A DNA stretch of 64,000 bases from the NCBI RefSeq assembly GCF_004353915.1, contig NZ_SMRP01000009.1:138154-202153 (forward strand), given 5' to 3'. Below, one piece after another: positions 47,275 through 55,335 of the stretch. Within the stretch, counting starts at the first letter, position 1; each line of letters opens with the position of its first letter. This DNA comes from Paraburkholderia silviterrae (GTDB taxonomy: Bacteria; Pseudomonadota; Gammaproteobacteria; Burkholderiales; Burkholderiaceae). A model generated the notes under the pieces. The model ran no database searches, was not told the DNA's origin, and saw nothing but the letters and a program-made list of their open reading frames with translations. A program made the translations under genes and the position numbers.

Positions 47275-48498
47275 TTATGACCCTACCGGTTCAGGCAGGG
47301 CGCTCTGTTGTGCTTCACGGACGATGGACAAACCGTTCTTCCCATGCAACGGCCCAACCGAAAATCCGTACTTCCTCAATAGACTGTGAGTATAAGAAAC
47401 CGACCACACTGGCGGACTGCCGACAATGAAATCGGACGCTATGCCTTCCTGCCAGGCCGCATAGCCCTCGGCGAAACAGGTATAGCAGTCGCGGGTGCTC
47501 GGCAGTCTGAACGGGAACGCCGTATTCAGCCCCGCCGGGCCACGGGCGAAGCACTCAATATATAGCGTCTCGCCGCGTGAAGCGAGTTCTGCTTCGACGC
47601 TCGCCGCGCGCGGATGGGAGTCGTCAATCCAGAACTGCGCGCGCTTGAGATCGGCTGCCGTAAGGTACGGAACGCTGGTACTGCTGGCGAGGATGGCGCC
47701 GTCGAACTGCGGCAAGGGCGTGTCCGGGCTGAACGTGTGGACCGACACCTTGACCCGCCCCAACAGATCGGCCGCCAGCAGTTCGCTCGCCTGCTCCCTG
47801 AGCAGGTTCAACTTGTCCGGCAAGTCGATCAGCACGAGCTCTCTGGGCGCATCCTTGTAGAGCACGTATTTGGCCACCGTCGTGCCCAGCCGGCCGGCGG
47901 CGCCAAACAGCGCGAGCTTAGTATTGCCAAACTCCAGGCCCACCTCGTTGCAGCAGTGCATGGCCCAGTCCTTGAGCATCGCCGCGGTTGCCGCGTGACC
48001 CGTGGTGATATGCGGCGGCCTGGTCGGACGCGGCAGCGCCCCATAGTTGCAGGCGTAGGGTGTCGATGCGCCCATGGCCACCATGGTCAGTCCCGCCTGC
48101 CTGGCCAGTTCGAGAGCCGGGAAGAACTGCGCCTCCCTGAAGCGCTTGATGCCACGCGCGCTGCCCAGCCACAGCTCAAGAGGAACCGGACAGGCGATGT
48201 TCGCCCCGATCACCTGCGAACCCTGATAGATCGCCGATGCAATAAAGGGGCGGGTCCTCCAAAGCTCTTCTTCGAATGACGCGCTTCGATGCTTGACGTT
48301 ATGAAACGAGAACGCCAGCGTGTCCCAATCGGTCGCGTGAAAAAGAAAGCCAATGCCGCCTCGCCCCGCTGGCAGGTTCTCGCGTATTTCCTCTGGGTGG
48401 ATGATGCGTTTAAGCTCCAACGGCGCACTGTTCAGATTCAGGCTGGAATAGATCCGCTCATCGAACCCGGCCGCAATATCGTTATGAATTGGCGTCAT
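47275..48498 (-). CDS. Long-chain acyl-ACP reductase-like protein, candidate signal synthase
   Basis: A 407-residue protein I compare with cyanobacterial acyl-ACP reductase (AAR, about 340 residues). Shared features in order: a TTGHAATA segment near 166 (TTGNTHTAY in AAR), an NADP loop FGAAGRLG with glycines 199-205 (VGATGDIG in AAR), FWIDDSHPR near 289 (LIDGGYPK in AAR) and CFAEG at Cys341, matching the AAR catalytic Cys in CFAEA. The N-terminal extension (about 70 residues) is extra. AAR reduces fatty acyl-ACP to aldehydes. Its operon partner is the CqsS-like sensor, so an aldehyde- or acyl-derived signal is inferred. A different NADP-dependent dehydrogenase remains possible. Confidence 0.8.
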   Translation of the reverse strand: MTPIHNDIAAGFDERIYSSLNLNSAPLELKRIIHPEEIRENLPAGRGGIGFLFHATDWDTLAFSFHNVKHRSASFEEELWRTRPFIASAIYQGSQVIGANIACPVPLELWLGSARGIKRFREAQFFPALELARQAGLTMVAMGASTPYACNYGALPRPTRPPHITTGHAATAAMLKDWAMHCCNEVGLEFGNTKLALFGAAGRLGTTVAKYVLYKDAPRELVLIDLPDKLNLLREQASELLAADLLGRVKVSVHTFSPDTPLPQFDGAILASSTSVPYLTAADLKRAQFWIDDSHPRAASVEAELASRGETLYIECFARGPAGLNTAFPFRLPSTRDCYTCFAEGYAAWQEGIASDFIVGSPPVWSVSYTHSLLRKYGFSVGPLHGKNGLSIVREAQQSALPEPVGS

Positions 48499-48833
48499 TA
48501 TTTATTTCCCTTCGCGTGAAGTCTTGCCGGATAGCCGGCGCAATGTCGTCAGTCGGGATTGACGGGCGACCCTTCAACTCTAGAGAAATATCCCCGCCTA
48601 TGGTCATGGGGCCGTTGCTAATCAAGTTGCGGTGGGCACGCTTTCGGCGTAGTGCGAAGGACTCCTTCTCGGCGCGCCATCCCGGCACGCACGCTTGGCG
48701 GATCTTTCCGACATCTGGAAGGGTATCTTCCCGAGATCATGGTTAACCCTTGGGCTCGAAACTCCTAGACTTGGGTCATCGGTTGCGGCGAATCCGCCGC
48801 ATCGAAAGCCAAAACACAATGGAGGTTGTAATC
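48499..48833. other. Intergenic region between divergent AAR-like and DUF4148 genes
   Basis: About 335 nt holding both promoters. It includes CTTGGG repeated at 48747 and 48772 near the DUF4148 gene, and the GGAGG ribosome-binding site of that gene. No terminator or protein gene was seen. Confidence 0.4.
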
Positions 48834-49142
48834 GTGAAGTCCCTTATCCAGGCCGTCGCAGTTGCTGTTGCCATCGTTGTCCCGGTTGCATCGTTCGCCC
48901 AGTCGAATGGGCCGCTGACCCGCGCGCAGGTTCGCGCCGAACTGGTGCAGCTCGAAAAGGCCGGCTATAGCCCGAGCCGCGGTAACGATCCGCACTACCC
49001 CGACGACATCCTTGCAGCACAAGCCAAGGTCAACGCACAGAACAGCGCGTTTGGCGGCGTCGCCAACGGCTCGGCGGCCTCGGGCGCCCCGGTTGCGCGC
49101 CCCGCGTACGACGGCATGAAGCCGATCTACTTCGGCCAGTAA
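48834..49142 (+). CDS. DUF4148 secreted protein
   Basis: A 102-residue Burkholderiaceae-type DUF4148 protein. VKSLIQAVAVAVAIVVPVAS plus FAQS is a Sec signal peptide with cleavage after FAQ or AQS. The mature part has LTRAQVRAELVQLEKAGYSP, the DUF4148 core, and HYPDDILAAQAKV. Function unknown; many paralogues are usual per genome. The GTG at 48834 follows GGAGG by 8 nt; an in-frame ATG at 48819 would lie over that site. A hairpin follows. Confidence 0.88.
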   Translation: MKSLIQAVAVAVAIVVPVASFAQSNGPLTRAQVRAELVQLEKAGYSPSRGNDPHYPDDILAAQAKVNAQNSAFGGVANGSAASGAPVARPAYDGMKPIYFGQ

Positions 49143-49167
49143 GCAACGGAATTAGCCCATTGCCCAA

Positions 49168-49192
49168 GGGGCGCCGCACTCGTGCGCCCCTC
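49168..49192 (+). terminator. Terminator after the DUF4148 gene
   Basis: AGGGGCGC (49168-49175) pairs with GCGCCCCT (49185-49192), followed by CGTTTG. It lies 25 nt after the stop codon. Confidence 0.6.
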
Positions 49193-49599
49193 GTTTGAAA
49201 GACTGGCTCGCTCCCGCGGTCAAGCCCGGAACGAGCCAGTTTTTGCATGAGTACCTCCACCATGGGGGCCCCGCCCCGATGGTTTCACCCGGACCTCACC
49301 GGTCTGGGTCTTTTTCGCACTCGCAGGCCCAGGTCGGGCATTCGGTCCGATGTACGCCTCGCCGGCCAAAAAATCCACGATGCATAGCCGGCAACTCGCC
49401 CCTGACGAGAGCGGCGGCACGCGCGGCATCCCAATCGTGGCTAGCCGTTATCGCGCGAATTCCTTATATTCCCCATCGCGGATGCCTCGGACCGCTTTTA
49501 TGCGTGGCCGGCCGCGCACGTCGCCGCCCCCAATCCGGCGCACCATCCCACCCGATTCGACGCCCCCGCGTCCAGGCCAATATCAGGAGCCCCCACCCC
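49193..49599. other. Intergenic stretch before the M20 hydrolase gene
   Basis: About 400 nt with no convincing gene. The in-frame extension of the M20 gene upstream of 49600 is Pro/Arg-rich and lacks similarity to M20 proteins. AGGAG at 49585 is that gene's ribosome-binding site. A GTTATCGCGCGAATTCCTTATATTCC segment near 49446 (shown here in words: GTTATC then TTATAT) could hold a promoter. Confidence 0.35.
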
Positions 49600-50790
49600 A
49601 TGAGCGAAAGCCGTTATTGCGAAGTTGCCGACCTGGCCCATGCCCGCGAGCAACTCGGCGAGATCCGTCATCACATCCACCAGCATCCGGAGCTGTCCTA
49701 CGAGGAGGCCAATACGGCGGATTTCGTGGCGCGCAAGCTCGAGGCGTGGGGCTATGACGTGACGCGCAATGTCGGCGGCCATGGAGTCGTCGGCTCGCTG
49801 AAGGTGGGCACGAGCGCGCGCACGGTGGGCGTGCGGGCCGACATGGACGCGCTGCCGATCCAGGAGCAGACCGGCCTCGACTACGCGAGCATTCACGACG
49901 GCAAGATGCACGCTTGCGGCCACGACGGCCACACGACCGTCCTGCTCGGCGCGGCGCAACAGCTCGCGAAGACGCGCAACTTCGACGGCACCGTGCACCT
50001 GATTTTCCAGCCCGCGGAGGAAGCCGGCTCGGACAGCGGCGCCGTGCGCATGATTGCCGATGGCCTGTTCGAGCGCTTCCCGTGCGAGGCGATCTTCGGG
50101 TTGCACAACCACCCGGGCATGGCGGCCGGCACGTTCGGCTTTCGCAGCGGCGCGTTGATGGCCGCCTGCGACACCGTCAAGGTGCGCATCGAAGGCCGTG
50201 GCGGTCACGCCGCGCGTCCGCATCTGGCGATCGATCCGGTGCTGGTGGGCAGCAGCATCGTGATGGCGCTGCAATCGGTGGTGTCGCGCAACATCGATCC
50301 GAACGAGGCCGCAGTGGTGACCGTCGGCTCGTTCCGCTCCGGCTTCGCGCCCAACGTGATCCCGGAGGACGCCGTGCTGGAAATGAGCGTGCGCTCGTTC
50401 TCGCCGGCGGTGCGCGAGCTGATGGAAACGCGCATCCGCACTCTGGTGGAATCGCAGGCGCAGGCCTATGGCGCGAGCGCGGAAATCGACTACATCCGCG
50501 GCTATCCGGTGCTCGTGAACAGCGAAGCCGAGACCGAGTTTGCGCGCCGGGTGGCCGAAGAGCTGGTCGGGCCGGAGCGCGTCGTTGCGCCGTTCCCGCC
50601 AATCGCGGGCAGCGAGGACTTCGCGTATTACCTGCAGCAGCGCCCCGGCTGCTTCGTGCGCCTCGGCAACGGCGAAGGCCGGCCAATGCTGCACAACGCC
50701 CGCTATGACTTCAACGACGAGAACCTCACCATTGGCGCCGCGTTCTGGACGCGCCTCGTCGAGCGCTTCTTGAGCGAGACGCGTGCATGA
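49600..50790 (+). CDS. M20-family amidohydrolase (hippurate hydrolase-like)
   Basis: A 396-residue M20D metallo-amidohydrolase. IRHHIHQHPELSYEE is the family start; VRADMDALPIQE, KMHACGHDGHTT (metal-binding Cys/His) and FQPAEEAGSDSGA (catalytic Glu pair) follow. A GRGGHAARPHLAIDPV dimerisation-domain segment and the C-terminal AGSEDFAYYL complete the pattern. Such enzymes remove acyl groups from N-acyl amino acids. The ATG at 49600 has AGGAG 10 nt upstream. It stands alone on the plus strand. Confidence 0.92.
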   Translation: MSESRYCEVADLAHAREQLGEIRHHIHQHPELSYEEANTADFVARKLEAWGYDVTRNVGGHGVVGSLKVGTSARTVGVRADMDALPIQEQTGLDYASIHDGKMHACGHDGHTTVLLGAAQQLAKTRNFDGTVHLIFQPAEEAGSDSGAVRMIADGLFERFPCEAIFGLHNHPGMAAGTFGFRSGALMAACDTVKVRIEGRGGHAARPHLAIDPVLVGSSIVMALQSVVSRNIDPNEAAVVTVGSFRSGFAPNVIPEDAVLEMSVRSFSPAVRELMETRIRTLVESQAQAYGASAEIDYIRGYPVLVNSEAETEFARRVAEELVGPERVVAPFPPIAGSEDFAYYLQQRPGCFVRLGNGEGRPMLHNARYDFNDENLTIGAAFWTRLVERFLSETRA

Positions 50791-50824
50791 ACATCGGTTT
50801 CGGTGATTGAGGCCCGCAGTCGCC

Positions 50825-51259
50825 CTAACCGGCCTCTTCGCTTTTCGCCTCGGCCGTAATGCTCGGATAGCGGGCCTGCCCATAGCGAATCAGCAACACA
50901 CCCAGCGCGATCAGCACGATCGCGCCGGCTGATGCCAGCAGGTGCAGCTCCGTATTCGAGCCCGAGCGAAGAATCAGATCTCGCGCGATCGACACCATCG
51001 CGATGTAAAGCGGAAAGCGCACCGGCAATTGCCCGGCCTTCAGGTACTGCCCGACCATCGCGAAGACTTCCAGATACAGGAACATCAGCAGCAGATCGGT
51101 CAGCGTAACGCCATCGGAATTCACCATCCGCCAGATCAGATGCACCATCGCCGCGACGGTGCCGATGCCGATGATCCCGAGGCCGAGCAGCTCCGCAAGC
51201 TCCATCGCGCGCTCGAGGCGCCCTTTGATCGCCTTTTGCAAGGCGCTCTCGTATTTCAT
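50825..51259 (-). CDS. psiE: PsiE-family membrane protein
   Basis: A 144-residue protein with four hydrophobic helices. AELLGLGIIGIGTVAAMVHLI, LTDLLLMFLYLEVFAMVGQY, VRFPLYIAMVSIARDLIL and a final LLASAGAIVLIALGVLLI match the phosphate-starvation-inducible PsiE family, whose function is not established. I chose ATG 51259 with AAGGA 5 nt upstream; a TTG four codons earlier is possible. It is divergent from a small gene at 51604. Confidence 0.87.
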   Translation of the reverse strand: MKYESALQKAIKGRLERAMELAELLGLGIIGIGTVAAMVHLIWRMVNSDGVTLTDLLLMFLYLEVFAMVGQYLKAGQLPVRFPLYIAMVSIARDLILRSGSNTELHLLASAGAIVLIALGVLLIRYGQARYPSITAEAKSEEAG

Positions 51260-51534
51260 ATGTTCCTTCAATCCATTGAATAACCCGTCGGAACGAGGAA
51301 TCGTAACGCGAGACTATGAATTGAAGATAATCGGGCCGGAAAAGTCCGCGTGCGGTGCGCCGATACTTTATATGTGCCGGTCGACAGGTTTCGACGCACC
51401 CGCTCGGCTGCCGGGAAGCAGCTCGACTGCGTGGCACGCCGGCCTCCAGTCGACGGAATGTTGTAATAGCGCAACAGCCAACTTGGGCCCGATCCGCGAA
51501 TCGCCGCTCTGGGCGCGCCTCGCGCCCTCTTTCC

Positions 51535-51562
51535 TTGCATTCTGGCGGGGCGCCGCTATAAT
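51535..51562 (+). promoter_or_regulatory. Sigma-70 promoter of the 44-residue small gene
   Basis: TTGCAT (51535-51540), a 16-bp spacer and a perfect TATAAT (51557-51562) precede the small gene. GGTTTACC and GGTAACC just after it form a near-palindrome that could be an operator or 5' hairpin. Confidence 0.65.
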
Positions 51563-51603
51563 AGGGTTTACCCTTAGGTAACCACCCTGGAATCGAGGAC
51601 AGC

Positions 51604-51738
51604 ATGGCCGCGCTCATCGCCGCAATTTCGTCTACCGTAACGCACGCTTTCGAGGCAGTTGGCCGCCTCAGCGTCAAGGCACTCAATCGCCACCTGGAAT
51701 ACTGCGAGCTGCTCGCAGAAGCGCAACGCCGCTACTAA
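51604..51738 (+). CDS. Small protein, 44 residues
   Basis: ATG at 51604 follows GAGGAC by 3 nt and a consensus promoter by about 40 nt. The product is helical and amphipathic: MAALIAAISSTVTHAFEAVG then LSVKALNRHLEYCELLAEAQ and RRY. No family was recognised. Its own promoter, good ribosome-binding site and lack of overlap with other genes support a real small gene. It lies between divergent psiE and the convergent porin gene. Confidence 0.6.
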   Translation: MAALIAAISSTVTHAFEAVGRLSVKALNRHLEYCELLAEAQRRY

Positions 51739-51817
51739 TCCGCTCACGCAGCGCACACTCCCGATCCGCAGCGAAACACGCCGCGCCCGCATGGGCAGCG
51801 CCGCTGGCGGATCGGTG

Positions 51818-51847
51818 CGGACTATGCCCGTCTGCGGGCACAGTCCG
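51818..51847. terminator. Hairpin downstream of the porin gene
   Basis: CGGACTATGCCCG (51818-51830) pairs with CGGGCACAGTCCG (51835-51847) around a TCTG loop, with one mismatch. It lies between the small plus-strand gene and the minus-strand porin gene and could serve both. Confidence 0.6.
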
Positions 51848-51862
51848 TTGTGCCGGATGGCA

Positions 51863-53089
51863 TCAGAACCGGTGCACGATCCCCACCCCCGCCGCAAACA
51901 TGCTGCGCGAGGACGCGGGCGAGGTCTGGAAGCCGTCGCCGATCGTCGCCGTTGCGTCGATGATCGACTTGCCGTTCGTGCCGAGCGTCTGGCCATTCGC
52001 GCGCTGGTAAGCCTGAAGGGCATACAGGCCCGTGCGCTTTGAGAGTGCGTAGTACTCGGACAGCGTGACTTGCTGGTACTGCGCGCTGCTCGCGATGCCA
52101 TTGGCCTTCGTCGCGCGCGTGTAGCTGTAGCCCGTTGCGAAGTCCCATGCAACCGTGGGCTTCCAGTGCAGCACGATGCCGCCCGTATTGAAGATCGCCT
52201 CGTCGCGGAACGCCGAGTTCGCGCCCGGGACGTACTGGACGTTCGAGTACGTGGCCGTGATGTCGAACTGGCTGTTGAACGTATAGCCCGCCCCCACCGC
52301 AAAGCGCTGCTGCGCCTGGGCGGTCTGGTAGCCGTTCGTCACCGCTGACAAACCGGCCTGAGCGCCCGCGTTCGAGGTAGTCGAATCCGTGCCGAACGCG
52401 CCGCCGCCCACCGTCGAGTTGTTGATCCGCGAGAAACCCACCGCGAAACCAACCGGCCCCTGCGCATACTGGATGGCGGCGGCCCAGGTCGACCCCTGGT
52501 TCACGCTGCCCGGCACGCCGGCCAGCGAATACGAGCCGCTGAACTTGAAGCCGTAGAGCTTCGGCGAAACATACAGCAGCGTGTTGTTCGCACGATAGAT
52601 CGTGTCGAGGCCGTCCACGTCGCCCGGGTGCGCGCCGTAGAAGCCCGTGAGCCAGGTCGTCGGGCTGTACGGCGAGAGCAGCTGGTAGTACGCCGCGTAC
52701 TGGCGGCCCGCCGTGAGCGAACCGTAGGTGTCGTTGGTCACGCCAACGAACGCCTGGCGGCTGAACATCGTGTTGCTGGCCTGCATCGCACCCGTGTTGG
52801 CGCTGAAGCCCTCTTCCAGCTGGAAGACCGCCTTCGTGCCGCCACCCAGATCCTCCCCGCCCTTCAAGCCGAATCGGCTGCCCGCCCAGACGCCCGTGAT
52901 CATCTTCACGGCCGAGCGGCCGCCCGATGTCGACCCGAGCGACGTCGCGCTCGACTGATAGCCAAAGCCGTTATCGACGATGCCGTACAGCGTCACGCTG
53001 CTCTGCGCGAATGCCGGTGCATGCGCCGCCGCAGCCAGCGAGGTCACAGCCGCGAAACCGATGAGGCGTCGTTGGTGGTTCTTTTTCAT
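51863..53089 (-). CDS. Gram-negative porin (OmpC-like)
   Basis: A 408-residue outer-membrane porin of the beta-proteobacterial type. A signal peptide (MKKNHQRRLIGFAAVTSLAA, cleaved after AFA) precedes QSSVTLYGIVDNGFGYQS, the standard first strand. SRFGLKGGEDLGGGTKAVFQ and FSRQAFVGVTNDTYGSLTAG are typical internal strands; the protein ends in GVGIVHRF, with the C-terminal Phe needed for membrane assembly. It allows diffusion of small solutes. It lies downstream of the MFS gene of the gluconate cluster. Confidence 0.93.
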   Translation of the reverse strand: MKKNHQRRLIGFAAVTSLAAAAHAPAFAQSSVTLYGIVDNGFGYQSSATSLGSTSGGRSAVKMITGVWAGSRFGLKGGEDLGGGTKAVFQLEEGFSANTGAMQASNTMFSRQAFVGVTNDTYGSLTAGRQYAAYYQLLSPYSPTTWLTGFYGAHPGDVDGLDTIYRANNTLLYVSPKLYGFKFSGSYSLAGVPGSVNQGSTWAAAIQYAQGPVGFAVGFSRINNSTVGGGAFGTDSTTSNAGAQAGLSAVTNGYQTAQAQQRFAVGAGYTFNSQFDITATYSNVQYVPGANSAFRDEAIFNTGGIVLHWKPTVAWDFATGYSYTRATKANGIASSAQYQQVTLSEYYALSKRTGLYALQAYQRANGQTLGTNGKSIIDATATIGDGFQTSPASSRSMFAAGVGIVHRF

Positions 53090-53225
53090 CGCGAGTTTGC
53101 TCCAAGTCCTCGATTCGAGGTTGTTGTTAATTCGTTGTTCTTAGTAATTCGATTTTTAGTTCGATTTCTGGTTCGACGGGTCATGCAACCCGGCGGACGC
53201 TGTCACACCGCCGGGCCGCAGCCGG

Positions 53226-54569
53226 TCAATCCGCCGTCGTCGTTGTTTTTGAAGCTTTGCGCGCGTTAGCTTCGCCCGTGACCACGGGTTCCGGAATCGC
53301 CTCGATACGGCCCATCACGAACACGAACGACACGATGCCCACCGCGAGGATCACGCCCGCCACGAGGAATGCGTTGGTGAAGGAGTTCGTCGCGCCGACG
53401 ATGAAGCCCGTCACGATCGGCGCGGCCACGCCCATCAGATTGTTGGCGAAGTTCATGATGCCGCCGATGGTGCCCACGCCGCCCTTGGGCGCAATCAGCG
53501 AAGGCAGCGACCAGCCCACCGGCGCCGCGGCGGCGAGGCCGCCCAGCGCGATCGAAATCCAGAAGATCGCCCAGCCGGGATTGGTGGTCTGCGTCGCGCC
53601 GAATACCGCGAGGCCGAACAACATCCCCGTCACCAGCACCGCGCGGCGCACGCGCGTCTCGTCCTTGCCCCGGGCGATCAGGTGGTCGATCAGCCAGCCG
53701 CCGACCAGCAGATCGGTCGCCGTGGCCACGGCCCACGGAATCGCCGCAAAGCCGGCCGACTTGAGAATGCTCATGTGCATGGTCTGGACCAGGTAACCCG
53801 GCAGCCAGGTCAGGAACAGATAGAACGAGTAGCCGTAGGCGGCGAACCCGATCGTCAGGCCCCAGACCTTGGTCGTCGTCAGCAGGTAGCCCAGCATGCC
53901 GAACACGCTGCCGCCCGCGGTGCCCTCGGGCGTCGCGCCGCCCTGCTGGATATAGTCGAGTTCCGCCGCCGAAAGCTTGCTGTCCTTGCTCGGATCGCGA
54001 TAGATAGTAAGGAATGCGATGAAATACGCAAAGCTCAGCAGCGCAGTGACGCCAAAGCCCCAGCGCCAGCCGGCGTTCACGACGACCACGGCGACCAGCG
54101 GCACGCCGATCACATTGGAGAACTTGGCCGCGGCGTCGAAGATGGCCGTCGCAAGCGCCCGCTCCTTGCGCGGAAACCAGTAGCCGGTGGCCTTCGAGCT
54201 GACCGGAAAGCCCGGCGCTTCCGCGATCCCGAGCACCGCGCGCGCGGCGAACACGCCGCCAAACCCGCTCGCGAAAACGGTGATGGCGGAGGCGAGGCCC
54301 CACAGGAATGCCCCCAGCCGGCCAATGCGCGTCACGCCATAGCGGTCGAGCAGAATCCCGGCCGGCACCTGGAGCAAGGCGTACGGCCAGAAGAATGCGC
54401 TGAACAGCAGGCCCATCTCGGCTGGCGAGAGGTTGAACGCCTCCTTCATCTGCGGCGCCGCCACCGAGAGGTTGATCCGGTCGAAGTAGTTGATGAGCAC
54501 GCCTATGCCCAGCAACAACCCTATGGCCCAACGCCGGTTGGGGATGCGTTTTCCTGATGCGGTTGCCAT
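53226..54569 (-). CDS. MFS transporter, anion:cation symporter family (sugar acid uptake)
   Basis: A 447-residue 12-helix transporter of the ACS family. LLGIGVLINYFDRINLSVAAP carries the family signature in helix 1, followed by motif-A-like GILLDRYGVTRIGR and FPVSSKATGYWFPRKERA. ACS members import galactonate, glucarate and similar sugar acids with protons. It lies downstream of gntK, and a gluconate-type operator lies between the two genes, so gluconate or a related aldonate is the likely substrate. Confidence 0.9.
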   Translation of the reverse strand: MATASGKRIPNRRWAIGLLLGIGVLINYFDRINLSVAAPQMKEAFNLSPAEMGLLFSAFFWPYALLQVPAGILLDRYGVTRIGRLGAFLWGLASAITVFASGFGGVFAARAVLGIAEAPGFPVSSKATGYWFPRKERALATAIFDAAAKFSNVIGVPLVAVVVVNAGWRWGFGVTALLSFAYFIAFLTIYRDPSKDSKLSAAELDYIQQGGATPEGTAGGSVFGMLGYLLTTTKVWGLTIGFAAYGYSFYLFLTWLPGYLVQTMHMSILKSAGFAAIPWAVATATDLLVGGWLIDHLIARGKDETRVRRAVLVTGMLFGLAVFGATQTTNPGWAIFWISIALGGLAAAAPVGWSLPSLIAPKGGVGTIGGIMNFANNLMGVAAPIVTGFIVGATNSFTNAFLVAGVILAVGIVSFVFVMGRIEAIPEPVVTGEANARKASKTTTTAD

Positions 54570-54640
54570 CGTTGTCTCCTTGCTTGTCTCTATCGTTCTG
54601 GTTCTAATTTTCTGTCTCGTCAGCCTGAGGGCCAGACTAA

Positions 54641-54656
54641 AGACAGCGCTATCTCA
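54641..54656. promoter_or_regulatory. LacI-type operator upstream of the MFS gene
   Basis: AGACAGCGCTATCTCA shares the AGCGCTATC core with the operators at 55215 and 55313. It overlaps the end of gntK and lies 72 bp before the transporter start, so the transporter may have its own controlled promoter. Confidence 0.65.
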
Positions 54657-55196
54657 AGCGGCCTGCATAAGGCCCGGCTGCATTTGCGCGCTCGCGCACC
54701 ACGCAACCGCATCCGTGACGATGCTGGCCAGCGAGCGCGTGCCGTCGACGGTCAGGGTCAGCGGCTCGGCAACCGGCGGCTCCAGCGTGGCAAACTGGCT
54801 TTCGACCAGCGAGGCCGGCATGAAATGGTCGTCGCGCTGCGCAACGCGCCGCAGCGCCTCCGCCTGCGGCAGATCGAGAAAAACAAAGCCGAGCGCCGCC
54901 GTTGCCGCGCGCAGCCGGTCCCGATAGCGCTCCTTGAGCGCCGAGCAGGCCAGCACCGCGCGCTCGCCCCGGCTGGCGGCGCGCTCGAGCTCCGCACAGA
55001 GCCGGTCGAGCCAGCCGGCGCGGTCCTCGTCGGTGAGCGGGATGCCGCGCGCCATCTTCTCGACATTCGCCTTCGGATGGAACGCGTCGCCTTCGATCAG
55101 CACGCCGCCGACGTGCTCGGCAACCGCCCGCGCCACGCTGCTCTTGCCGCAACCCGCTACGCCCATGACGACGAGCGATGAAATTTGCCGGGTCAT
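54654..55196 (-). CDS. gntK: Gluconokinase
   Basis: A 180-residue GntK-type kinase that makes 6-phosphogluconate. VVMGVAGCGKSSVARAVAEH holds the P-loop; EGDAFHPKANVEKMARGIPL and CSALKERYRDRLR are gluconokinase signatures. The ATG at 55196 has GGAG 6 nt upstream. The perfect operator at 55215-55232 lies directly before the gene, so it is probably repressed by the divergent LacI-type regulator. Confidence 0.94.
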   Translation of the reverse strand: MTRQISSLVVMGVAGCGKSSVARAVAEHVGGVLIEGDAFHPKANVEKMARGIPLTDEDRAGWLDRLCAELERAASRGERAVLACSALKERYRDRLRAATAALGFVFLDLPQAEALRRVAQRDDHFMPASLVESQFATLEPPVAEPLTLTVDGTRSLASIVTDAVAWCASAQMQPGLMQAA

Positions 55197-55214
55197 TCGA
55201 GTCTCCCTGAACAC

Positions 55215-55232
55215 TGAGATAGCGCTATCTCA
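55215..55232. promoter_or_regulatory. LacI/GntR-type operator before gntK
   Basis: TGAGATAGCGCTATCTCA is a perfect 18-bp palindrome, 18 bp upstream of the gntK start. Its central GCGC with flanking ATAGC/GCTAT is typical of LacI-family operators. Confidence 0.8.
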
Positions 55233-55312
55233 AACTTGCAAAAAAAGTGCACCATGACGCGTGATTTAGATTGACCGCCTTATTAGGGGCAGTACCATTG
55301 CGCCGGGTGCAA

Positions 55313-55328
55313 GACAGCGCTATCCTAA
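55313..55328. promoter_or_regulatory. LacI/GntR-type operator before the regulator gene
   Basis: GACAGCGCTATCCTAA lies 8 bp before the regulator's start codon and matches the core of the 55215 palindrome. Its position over the ribosome-binding region suggests autorepression. Confidence 0.65.
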
Positions 55329-55335
55329 ATCGATC

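Noticed and set aside
45051..47429. 792-codon plus-strand frame opposite the hybrid sensor kinase
   Set aside because: All kinase, receiver and Hpt motifs are on the minus strand; the antisense product has no recognisable fold.
47275..48498. LqsA/CqsA-type or PhcB-type synthase beside the sensor
   Set aside because: The protein has no PLP lysine motif or methyltransferase SAM loop; its motifs fit an NADP-dependent acyl-ACP reductase.
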